Assembly (NCBI GenBank): GCA_018135685.1
Contig: JAENPR010001503.1
Span: forward strand, 62,001-126,000
DNA: 64,000 bases
Source: Themeda triandra
Taxonomy: Eukaryota; Streptophyta; Magnoliopsida; Poales; Poaceae
Direction: 5' to 3'
Shown here: one piece after another, positions 11,570-20,460 of the stretch
Numbering within the stretch: the stretch's first letter is position 1
Layout of the letters: every line of letters starts with the position of its first letter
Position numbers and translations under genes: made by a program
The notes under the pieces: generated by a model
The model's input: the letters and a program-made list of their open reading frames with translations, nothing else
Database searches by the model: none
Told to the model about the DNA's origin: nothing

Positions 11570-12432
11570 TTTTTTGATAATACGTATCTGTATTACTCAG
11601 TTAAGGATAAACGTACACAAATACATACAGATACGCATACAGAATACAAAGACAGCTGACCGAACAAATTGCACAGAGGCCCCTAGAAAAAACCAAAAGC
11701 TCCAAAAGGTCCCTGGCCGCCATGCTCGTCGGGGAAGACCGTCGTCGTCCATCACCGGCGATGGGAACACCCGCCGCCGCCCAGATCTGGTGGAGCCCCT
11801 CGCATAGAAGCTTCAAGAAGCCGCAGTAGCCGCCCAGCTCGAAGGCCAGGACGATGTCGTCGTTGAAGAAACGTCGGCCGGGGACGCGCCCCGAGCTCCG
11901 CCAGATTTGAATCGGAGCTCGCCGTCGACTCACGCCGAAGGAAGCTCGAGCTCGATCCATCCACCATCCAGCCATACCACCCGCAGCCATCTCCGCATTC
12001 TTTAGACACTGAAGAAGGGGACTAATCTCAATATCCCCTCCTCCTCCCCGGTCTCGCCATCGACGTCGAAGAAGACCGTCGAAGGGGCGAGGAAGAGACC
12101 GAGGGGGGTTATTCCGCAGTGACGCCGTCGCCGCCGCCCCGCCGACGCCACCGGGAACAACTAGCCGCAGAAGAGCATCGCCTCCCCGGCAAACGCTAGC
12201 TTCACCGTCGATAGCCGACGGTAAGCAAAACCTAGACCTAGGAAGACAACTACCTACCCTAACTACATCCGCACGGCGATTCGCCAGCCCTCCTCCCACA
12301 CCGACGCCTTTCCGGCCATCGGAGCAGAGGAAGACCGGCGGAATCGCCGCCGGCAACTTGGTTCGCCTCCTTTTCGCCATGGGCACTGTAGCTAGGGAGA
12401 AAGGAGGAGAAGAGTCGAGACTTGAAACCACA
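11566..12432 (-). mobile_element. About 0.87-kb retroposon with TSD
   Basis: Read on the minus strand, the insertion starts next to the duplication at 12432 and ends in a short A tail (T run 11566-11575 on the plus strand). The minus strand is open from about 12431 to 11601, with an ATG at 12380-12378 opening a K/R-rich MAKRRRTKLPAAIPP start. The product matches no family I recognise and its GC-rich Gly/Arg/Ala composition may not be real protein. It could be a retroposed mRNA (processed pseudogene) or a non-autonomous LINE. The homology around the right TSD continues imperfectly (GATAATNCG), so the duplication may be as long as about 26 bp, with the A tail inside it. Confidence 0.7.
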
Positions 12433-12449
12433 TAGATAACAAGTGTTTT
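12433..12449. repeat. Target-site duplication, right copy
   Basis: TAGATAACAAGTGTTTT, the partner of 11553-11569. Confidence 0.85.
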
Positions 12450-12505
12450 GATAATTCGTTACCAAGCTTCTTGAGCTTGCTTGCTTTTAACTTTCTCTGG
12501 AAGCC

Positions 12506-12817
12506 GACGAGGAGCCGGGCCGTCATCCTTCACCCACCGGCGTGAAGATGGCAGGCCGCACAGGCCCAGTCCGGCCCAGCGATCTTGGAGTTCACGCGCT
12601 TGGCTCTCGCACCACGTCTGGGCCGGGCCTCAGGATCACCAGCATGAGGGATGCTGACACCCCGACGAGGAGCCGGGCCGTCATCCTTCAGCCACCGGTG
12701 TGAAGATGGCAGGCCGCACAGGCCCAGTCCGGCCCAGCGATCTTGGAGTTCACGCGCTTGGCTCTCGCACCACATCTGGGCCGGGCCTCGGGATCACCAA
12801 GCATGAGGGATGCGACA
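12506..12817. repeat. 158-bp tandem duplication near the gypsy 3' end
   Basis: GACGAGGAGCCGGGCCGTCA begins at both 12506 and 12664, and the following about 155 bp match closely with scattered substitutions. It lies just downstream of the chromodomain on the minus strand, within the element's 3' noncoding part. Confidence 0.85.
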
Positions 12818-12829
12818 CCCCCCCCCCCC

Positions 12830-12945
12830 TCTTGAGAACCGGCTTGTCCCCAAGCCGGGGCAGCAGGAAACCTTTGTTTGATAGCATCCGCATCCTCCCA
12901 TGTCGCCAAATCAGCTGAGAGGCCTGACCACTGTATCAGAAGTTG
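12830..12945 (-). pseudogene. Distal half of the gypsy chromodomain
   Basis: Minus-strand reading QWSGLSADLATWEDADAIKQ is the aromatic-cage and helix part of a chromovirus chromodomain (pattern QWxxLxxxxATWED), which helps integrase choose chromatin targets. It continues the frame that stops at the other side of the Mutator-like insertion at 14182, so the two pieces were one domain before the insertion. It is followed by a KPVLKRGGG-like end and the poly-C run. Confidence 0.8.
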
Positions 12946-12954
12946 CTGGACTAA
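12946..12954. repeat. 9-bp target-site duplication, left
   Basis: CTGGACTAA, identical to 14173-14181; it flanks the Mutator-like element. Confidence 0.92.
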
Positions 12955-14172
12955 GAGTAAAATGCACCGTAGGCCCATTAACTTGCGAGCCTGTCCCAAA
13001 TAGGTCCGCCAACTACGAAACCGTGTATCTGCCCCAGATAACTTTGAAACGCGTTCAAATAGGTCCAAAAACGGAATTGGAGCCCGGTTTTGCACACGTG
13101 GCCAGTCCACCGTGGACCCGGGCCCGCAACATTTATCAAAAACGCCCCCATGCATCTCCATCTCACACGGAAGCCCGGAGCGCTCACGCGCGGCGCGGCC
13201 GTGGAGCGCGCACGCGGCAGTGAGTTGGGGGCGGCGGAGGAGCAGCGGCCGGCCCTCGGAGCTCGGCGCGCGCCGACCGGAGCGGGGCGGGCACACGCGC
13301 CGGCGAGACCGGGACGGGCGCGTGCGGGCGCGGGCGAGCCTCGCCTCGCCTCGCCGTCGGCCACCATGGCCGGAGCCTTGCCCAGGCGGCGGGCGCAGGC
13401 GGGCGGGCGTGAGCTCCGCCGCGCCTTGCCGCGGGCGCGTGCGGGCGCAGACGGGTGAGGGCGAGCGTCGCCTCGCCTTGCCGCGGGCGCGCCACCACCG
13501 TGGGTGAGCCTCCGCGTCGTGGCACAGAGAGTCTGGCGGCCTCGATGCCTCGTGCCGCTCGGCCTCGCGCGTGCGCCACCGCCGTGGGTGAGCCGCCGCG
13601 CCGCCGTGGGTGAGCAGCAGCTCCGCCACGCGCACGGGTCGTCGCCGCGGGCGGCCGCCGCTCGGCCTTGAGCGCGCACCGCTGCGCCGCGGTCGGGCTG
13701 CAGCCCCACCCCGCGCACATGCCGCCGCCGTGGGTGAGCAGCAGCTCCGCACGGGCTGCCGCAAGCAGAGGCAGAGCACAGCCATGCGCCTTGACGTCGG
13801 CCAGTAGCTCCATCGCGCGGATGGACTCGAGGCACTTGAGGTCGGCGATGCGCCAGACCTTGAGCGTGCGGTCCCACGAGCCCGAGTAGAGCAGCGGCGC
13901 GGCGTCCTGCGAGGCGGCGGCGGCGACGACGAGGCAGGAGATGCTGTCGGCGTGAAACAAAACAGAGGATGAAGAAGACAGGGCTAAAGCGTAAGATAGG
14001 AGATGGAGGAGGAGTGTTTTTGAAAAATAGCTCTCCAAAACCAGGGTGGTTTCGTCTTTTGGACCTAGTTGAACCGGTTTTAAAGTTTTATGGGATAGAT
14101 ACTCGGTTTCGTAGTTGGCGGACCTATTTGGGACAACGATGCAAGTTAATGGGCCTACGGTGCATTTTACTC
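12955..14172. mobile_element. Pack-MULE (Mutator-like) with captured gene fragment
   Basis: A 1218-bp element with long terminal inverted repeats starting GAGTAAAATGCACCGTAGGC, similar over about 110 bp (12955-13065 and 14060-14172 inverted). It is flanked by the exact 9-bp duplication CTGGACTAA (12946-12954 and 14173-14181). Long TIRs and a 9-bp TSD are Mutator features. No transposase is present. The interior is very GC-rich and holds a WD40-like fragment on the minus strand. It was inserted into the gypsy chromodomain. Confidence 0.9.
13800..13960 (-). pseudogene. Captured WD40-repeat gene fragment
   Basis: On the minus strand, ADSISCLVV is followed by LLYSGSWDRTLKVW and RIADLKCLESIRA. 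This is the pattern of one WD40 blade (Ser-Gly-Ser-Trp-Asp...Lys-Val-Trp) and closely resembles plant WD40 proteins of the JINGUBANG-like type, where a similar SASWDRTxKVW and CLESVxAHxDAVN is usual. Only about 50 residues are present, ending at CLESIRA. After that the sequence becomes unrelated GC-rich repeats. It is a transduplicated piece of a host gene inside the Pack-MULE, not a gene of its own. The donor assignment is inference. Confidence 0.65.
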
Positions 14173-14181
14173 CTGGACTAA
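14173..14181. repeat. 9-bp target-site duplication, right
   Basis: CTGGACTAA, partner of 12946-12954. Removing the element and one copy restores the gypsy chromodomain reading frame. Confidence 0.92.
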
Positions 14182-16979
14182 CCATGTTCCACGCTGATGA
14201 ATGCGGCGCTGGAGGACTGCTTCTAGCACCTGAAGATCATCTTCCAGGTCCGGCAGATCAGCAACCACCGTTGATGAAGGCGGAGGAGCATACTTGAGGA
14301 GAGATAAATGGAAAACACTGTGGATAGTAGCAGAAGTAGGCAACTGCAACTTGTAAGCAACAGACACGATCTTGTCAATGATCTGGAAGGGCCCGAAATA
14401 CTTGAAGCAAAGCTTTTGGTGGGCTCTCGGTGCCAAGGAAGATTGAACATAAGGTTGGAGTCTGAGAAACACATTGTCCCCAATGTTGAATCTTCTTTCA
14501 GAATGTTTCTTGTCTGTCTGACGCTTTGTACGCTGCTGAGCACGCAAGAGATGCTGACGAACGACTGCTTGCATAGTCTGGCGCTCAGCTAGCTTAGCTT
14601 CCACACAGGAGAAACTGAATCTTCAGAAAGACCGAAGTGAGCAGGCATACAGTACCTCAAAAGGAGACCATCCCAGGGAAGAGTGTAGGCTTGTGTTGTA
14701 CCAAAACTCCACGAGAGACAGCCACTTAAGCCATTGGCGAGGACAAGAGTGGACAAAACAGCGAAGGAAAGTCTCTAAGCACTGATTGACCCGCTCGGTT
14801 TGACTATCGGACTGCGGGTGGTATGCAGAACTGAGACAGAGCCCCACTCTTGCTAGCTTGAAGAACTCTTTCCAAAAGTTGCTTGTGAATATGGCATCCC
14901 GATCTGAGATGATATATGTAGGCATGCCATGCAGCTCGTAAATGGAGTCCAAGAATACTTGTGCCACCTTCTCAGCAGTGTATGGATGATGAAGTGGAAG
15001 GAAATGGGCATACTTGCTGAATGTGTTGACGACAACCATAATGCAATTGGCCGAACCTAAAGTTGGAAGCCCACTGATGAAATCCATACTGATGACACGC
15101 CATGAAGCAGACGGAACAGGCAATGGAGAGAGAGGACCCGGATACTTAACGCAGTCTGGTTTTGCCTGAAGACAGATTGAACAACCAGCAATGAATTCAT
15201 GTATATCCTTTTTCATGCCCCGCCAAGCAAATAGCTGCTTGATTCTGCGATGAGTGATTGGTACTCCTGAATGCCCGCCCAATGCGCTACTGTGAAGAGT
15301 TGTCATGACTTTTTGCTGCAAGGTCTTGTTGGAGCCGAGCCAAATCCTTCCCTTATAACGAATCAAGCGGCCTGGTTTTGCCTGAAGACAGATTGAACAA
15401 CCAACAATGAATTCATGTATATCCTTTTTCATGCCCCGCCAAGCAAATAGCTGCTTGATTCTGCGATGAGCGACTGGTGCTCCTGAATGCCCGCCCAATG
15501 CGCTACTATGAAGAGCTGTCATGACTTTTTGTTGCAAGGTCTTGTTGGAGCCGAGCCAAATCCTCCCTTTATAACGAATCAAGCCGCCTGATAAAGCATA
15601 AGGTGGCCGGCTGTTGGGGTCAATAGCTAACTGCTGCAGCAAGGACATGGCATTAGGATCATTGGAATAACCATCTGTAAGAGCGGAAATCCAAGATGGA
15701 GTAACAGAAGGGATTGCTTGGGGTTGCACAGGAGCAGAAGGGTGTCGTGACAAAGCATCAGCAGCCTGGTTGGAAATTCCTGGTTTATACACCACACTGT
15801 ACTGCAGCCCAGCTAGCTTGGTATACATCTTGAGTTGCCATGGCTTATTCAAGCGCTAATCAGTGATATGAGTCAGACTGCGCTAATCCGTCAATATGGT
15901 GAATTCATTGTGTTGCAAGTAAGCCCGCCATTGATCAATAGCAACCAGAATTGCAAGATACTCTTTGTCGCAAGTTGACAGTCCTCTAGTGCATTGGCCA
16001 AGAGACTTACTGACGAAGGCGAGAGGATGACCTTCCTGGAGAAGTACTGCTCCGACACTGCAATCACTTGCATCAGTTTGTAACTGAAAGGGCTTAGCAA
16101 AATCCGGCAATGCTAAGACCGGGGCTGTAAGCAGAGCAGCCTTAAGAGCGGCAAACGAGGAAGAGTGAGAACTTGTCCAGACAAAGATCGTTCCCTTTTC
16201 AACAAATCATATAGTGGACGAGCTATGATAGCAAAGTTCTTCACAAACTTGCGATAATATCCAACTAGCCCCAAGAAACTGCGAAGTTGCTTGACATCTG
16301 TGGGCTCAGACCATTGTTCAACTGAGTCCAGCTTGGAAGGTTCTGTACTCACACCAGCAGAACTGACAACATGTCCCACGTATGATATTGACTCTTGAGC
16401 AAATCGGCACTTGCTGATCTTAACGAGCCATCCATCATTGGCCAGCAATTGAAGCACTTGACGAATATAGACAATGTGTTCATCCAGAGTTTTACTATAG
16501 ATCAATATGTCGTCAAAGAATACAATAACACAGACTCGAAGTAATGTCTTGAGTGTAGTGTTCATCGCACCCTGGAATGTGTTTGGAGCTCCTGTCAACC
16601 CAAAAGACATCATTGTATACTCGAACTACCCCCAGTGAGTTTGAAAATCTGTCTTGTACTCCTCGCCAGGAGCTAGTCTGATTTGATTGAACCCAGCTCG
16701 CAAGTCGAGGCAAGTGAACCATTTAGCTCCAGCCAACTCATCCAGCAGCTCGTCAATTATGGGAATGGGAAACTTGCTCTTCACTGTTAGTGCGTTCAAC
16801 ATACGATAGTCCACGCACATCCGCCATGACTTGTCTTTCTTCTTGACTAATAAGACCGATGAGGAGAAAGGACTGCGACTCAGACGGATCATCCCTGTCT
16901 TGAGTAGTTCAGACACCTGGGATTCAATCTCGGATTTCAGCTTGGGTGAATAGCGATACTGGCGTATTGAAACTGGCGA
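14182..16979 (-). pseudogene. Gypsy pol: RT, RNase H, integrase, broken
   Basis: Minus-strand polyprotein for replication and integration of the chromovirus. RT shows SRSPFSSSVLLVKKKD (about 16880), CVDYRMLNA and the catalytic VFFDDILIYS (about 16530-16500). RNase H shows QTDASDCSVGAVL (about 16080). Integrase has an HHCC zinc region (about 15590-15160, duplicated), a SMDFISGLP core start, SDRDAIFTS and QTERVNQCLE (about 14800). Stops are TAG at 16626-16628, at 15883-15885 and near 15855, all probably from CAG, plus one at 14623-14625. A frameshift lies near 16170-16190. An Asp usual in the VVVDRLSKYAHF-type motif reads Asn here. The remaining C-terminal domain (about 14604-14182) leads into the chromodomain, which is cut at 14181. 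Confidence 0.88.
15157..15588. repeat. 216-bp in-frame tandem duplication inside integrase
   Basis: Copies at 15157-15372 and 15373-15588 differ at about ten positions. The unit is exactly 72 codons, so the frame is kept. Each copy encodes the HHCC region of the integrase (HRRIKQLFAWRGMKKDIHEF and CSICLQAKP). Confidence 0.93.
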
Positions 16980-17420
16980 TGTTGGATTTATTATGGGCTT
17001 GGCCTATTTATTAATTCAATAAATCAATAACTCTATGGTGTGTAAGTGTGAATATATTTAGTTTGTACCGCATTGGAGGGTTAAAAGAGGGCAGTCAAGC
17101 ATGCTTGGTGTGGTGTGCTTATTTTTAGCACTCACTCTATATTGATGACAGGAGTTTCAACTCTTAATTTCTCTGCATGCCATGTTTGAGAAATTGAGTG
17201 GTGGAGACCTCTCCTCTCCTCTCATGTGCATGCGCATGCGCAGGGGACTGCTCCTCTCCTTAAATCCAACGTGAGTGACCCCTCTCCTCATCTTCTATTC
17301 TACATGTGTGGGAGATAAAAGGGGATGGTGACTTTGGTACAAAACACAAGAAAGAAAAACACAAGAGAAACACGCAGTCCACAACTCCGCTACAACGAAG
17401 GTTTTCCGTTTCTCCGCGCG
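16980..17420 (+). repeat. Copia 5' LTR, first part
   Basis: The LTR begins with TGTTGGATTTATTATGGGCT. It is interrupted at 17420 by the solo LTR and continues at 19756. Its far end, before gag near 20460, was not located. Confidence 0.75.
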
Positions 17421-19755
17421 TGAAAGTCCCTAGTTTGGTTTTGGCTAATTGATGAAACCTAGGACTAACCTTGTTTATCTAAGTGGTTGATTTAGAGAAA
17501 GGTTGTCCACATGATGAGCATATTGAATATGAAGCATGACACGTGTCATGTGATCAAAGATGAAGATCAAGACGATGCTTGGCTCCATGGACCGGTGTTG
17601 AAGGTGAAGGGCTAGTCGAGGCTTCGGAGTGAAGGACCATGCGATGGTGAAGCTCGGGCAAGACTAGGCGCCGATGGACCGATGCACGGTGAAGGGCAAG
17701 TGAAGTCGGGATCGATGGATCGAGACGGTCACATGATGGTGTGAAGCGTTCATATCATTTGGAGGAACAAAATGGGCTCAAGGCAAAGGTATAACCGATA
17801 GGGCCATTTTGTTTTGCACTCAAGACACCGAGAGGGTGTGAGTGGTTTAGGTTCGATAGCCGCACTATTAAGAGGGGAAGTCTTATCGGCTATTCGACGC
17901 ACGGGTGCCACTAGGTGAATTCATGAAGTGCATTGCATGTAGGGCCTAGTGAGCTAACCTAACCTTTGGGAAATGATTGTGAAAAGCTAACACACAAGCA
18001 CATGGAGATGTACACTTGGTGGTGTTGGCACATTTACAAAGGTGGTGTTTGGGCGCGCCGTGGTTTGCGGGGTAGAGATGGGTTTGGGTCCCTCTCTTCC
18101 TCCCGCCGAGCTCGTGAGGGCGGATTCGGCGCTTTCGGGAAAAATGGATGCATATTCTCTATTGCGCCGGATGCAAAATTTGGTTGAAATCATGCTATCT
18201 CGATGATCAAGTTGGTATACTTGTTGGATAGCATGTTGGAGAAGTTGGTGTCACGACACGGCGATGAAAAAGACGGAGGCTGCGCCCGGCGCAGGCGCGG
18301 ACGCCGGGCGGACGCGTCCGCGGGCGGCGGACGCCGACCGAAAGTTTCGGGTTTTCGGCCGTTCGGCCGGGCGTCGGGACGGACGCGGCCGGACGCGCGG
18401 CGGACCAGAGCGGTTACATCGTGGCCGAGTCCGGCGCGTGTTGCGGCTCGGCGCGGAGCGGGGTTCCCCGACGAGAAGGCGGCGGACGCGCGGGTGCCGC
18501 GTCCGGCGCACGCCGGACTCGGAACGAAAGTTCCGGAGCGCGGCGCAGCGAGCGGACGCGGGCGCCGGACGCGCAACGGCGGAAGCGCGGACGCCGCGCC
18601 GGACGCCGACGTGGCGGCACGCGGTTGGCCGCGGCGCCAACGGTCGTCCGCGGGCGCGCGGGCTGGAGCGCCGGACGCGTCCGGCGGCTCGCGGCGGACG
18701 CGTCCGCGCAGGAATTTGCGCCCCGAGGGGTAACGGCTAGTTTGAAGTGTTGGGTCTATAAATAGATGGGAGGCCGGGCTTGGCTCCCTCTCTTGGCTCT
18801 CCCAACTCATTCATTCATCCTTTGAGCTGAAGAAACACTCTCCCTCTCATCTCTCTTGCTTGATTGTGAATCCAAAGTGAGATTGAGAGATCACCTAGTG
18901 CATTGCATTGCTTGAGGGCATCTAGTGGCACTTGTGGGTGGTTTAGCCGGTGGATTTCTTGTTACTCTTGGAGAGTACCGCTCCTAGCCGGCTTGGAGAT
19001 TGTTGGAGGCGTTGGCAAGAGAAGGTGATTGTTCTTGGCCACCTCCGGTTGATTGTGAGAGGTTTGAGCTCACCTCGTGGGGATCACGAAGAGCATCCTA
19101 GTGGATTGCGCGTGTCGTTGAGTACCTCGCTTGAGGGTGGTGTCTTGCGGTGCCTTGCGGGGCGAGCCTTGAGGGGCTAGTGACTTGAGGGTCACACCGA
19201 GGAACCATCTAGGTGTTGGTCGACACAATGGGTGACGTAGCTTGGCGGTGCCCAAGTGAACATCCGGGGATAAATCATTGTGTTCATCTTGTCTCCCGGT
19301 GATTGGTCATCATCCTTTGTGTGTTGCCGATTGTGATTGATTGTTCATCTCCTTGGTGATTGGCAACCTCGACTCGACACGTCGGTATAACAAGCTCCTA
19401 CCCTCTCTTGTATTACTTTGATTACATTCTTGCAAAGTAGAATTGCTTGCGTGGTCGGTCGGGAACCACATCTTGTGTAGACTAAATCCCGTGGGTAGAA
19501 TTGCTTGTGTGGTCGGTCGGGAACCACTTCTTGTGTAGACTAAATCCCGTGGGTAGAACTCTTGATCACTAGTGGTAGCTTTTGTGTGTACTAGTGATCA
19601 CCTACTAGAATTGCTTGGATAGGAGGCTTGCAACATCTAGTAGGCTAAGCGTAACTTGCTTTCCGCCGTTGGTTTATCTAACGATGTTTGCTTAGTGAGT
19701 TTGTAGAAATTTTTATAGGCTATTCACCCCCCCTCTAGCCATCTAGGACCTTACA
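17421..19755 (+). mobile_element. Solo LTR of a SIRE/Maximus-like copia element
   Basis: 2335 bp from TGAAAGTCCC to GGACCTTACA, flanked by the 5-bp duplication GCGCG (17416-17420 and 19756-19760). There is no internal region, so it is a solo LTR left by LTR-LTR recombination. A GC-rich block (about 18255-18740) precedes a TATAAATA box at 18757-18764. The end carries the TATTCACCCCCC-type run also seen in the minus-strand LTRs at 31726 and 39637. A short duplication near 19440-19560 repeats GTGGTCGGTCGGGAACCAC. Confidence 0.9.
18757..18764 (+). promoter_or_regulatory. TATA box of the solo LTR
   Basis: TATAAATA immediately downstream of the GC-rich palindromic block. Position and sequence match the TATA boxes of the related minus-strand LTRs. 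Confidence 0.7.
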
Positions 19756-20460
19756 GCGCGCACGGAGAGGTGAGAGGGTAGGTGCCTCCGAAGCCCTTGC
19801 CGTTCGGGACCTTGCACGGGGGATCGACAATTAGGTTTTTGGGGAGCATCTACGCGACTGCCCAAGCCACTGCCGCTGATTCATCATCGTCTACTTCCTA
19901 GAGGCGCCGTCGTCGTCTACTTCCCGGAGGCCTTGCGTTCTTCATCCTCTTCATCAACATGGAAACAGGACAAGGATCGGGATCCTCTCGAGGGTATAAT
20001 CTGTTCATCTTCTCTCTGTTTTTCGTGATGCTATTTCTACATGTTTCGTTAGTACATGCCTGTTATTTCGTATGCTATGATGGTTATGTTTCGTATGCTC
20101 TGATCTGTTATTTCATCAGTTTACTGCTGTCTGAATTACCTGAAATTGATCGTCATATCCGCATGTTTCGATATTGCTTTGTCATGTTGTTTCATATACT
20201 ACTGCCCGTATGTTTCAAAGTGGTCCGTTACATTGTTTCGGATGTTTTCCGAGGCTATAATTGAGTTGAGTTTTATATTGCTTTATTTCTCTAGTAGATA
20301 TATCATGCCATCATGCTTATATGTTGCACATGTTTATTGGTCACATGGTCCATATGGTTATGGACATTTGTGACATCATGCTTACAATGTTTTATTATAT
20401 ATCACATGTCATCATCTTTATATTAATTTATGGAATTAAAATGACATGGAAATTGCCTAA
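19756..20460 (+). repeat. Copia 5' LTR continuation and leader
   Basis: Continuation of the copia LTR after the solo LTR, running into an A/T-rich leader. A methionine reading METGQGSGSSRGYN begins at 19959 but stays open only to 20264 and has no recognised domain, so I do not treat it as a gene. Confidence 0.55.

Larger units (their letters stand above)
12450..16979 (-). mobile_element. Ty3/gypsy chromovirus, partial, interrupted
   Basis: A minus-strand gypsy element whose pol runs from RT at the right to a chromodomain at the left. That order (RT, RNase H, integrase, chromodomain) defines the chromovirus branch. The right edge at 16979 is the insertion point of a copia element, and gag, protease and the 5' LTR are missing from the window. 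The left end is unclear: after the chromodomain comes a poly-C run (about 12818-12829) and a 158-bp tandem duplication, then unassigned sequence. A 1218-bp Mutator-like element splits the chromodomain. Confidence 0.85.

Noticed and set aside
13090..13900. Multiple long overlapping frames on both strands
   Set aside because: GC-rich Pack-MULE cargo lacks stops by composition; only the WD40-like fragment shows protein signature.
18190..18810. Long Arg/Ala/Pro-rich frames on both strands
   Set aside because: They are the GC-rich palindrome block of an LTR promoter, not coding. The same applies to 32776-33293, 40650-41264 and 63075-63789.
19959..20264. Frame beginning METGQGSG in the copia leader
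   Set aside because: No domain and it ends before gag; the hydrophobic translation comes from T-rich DNA.
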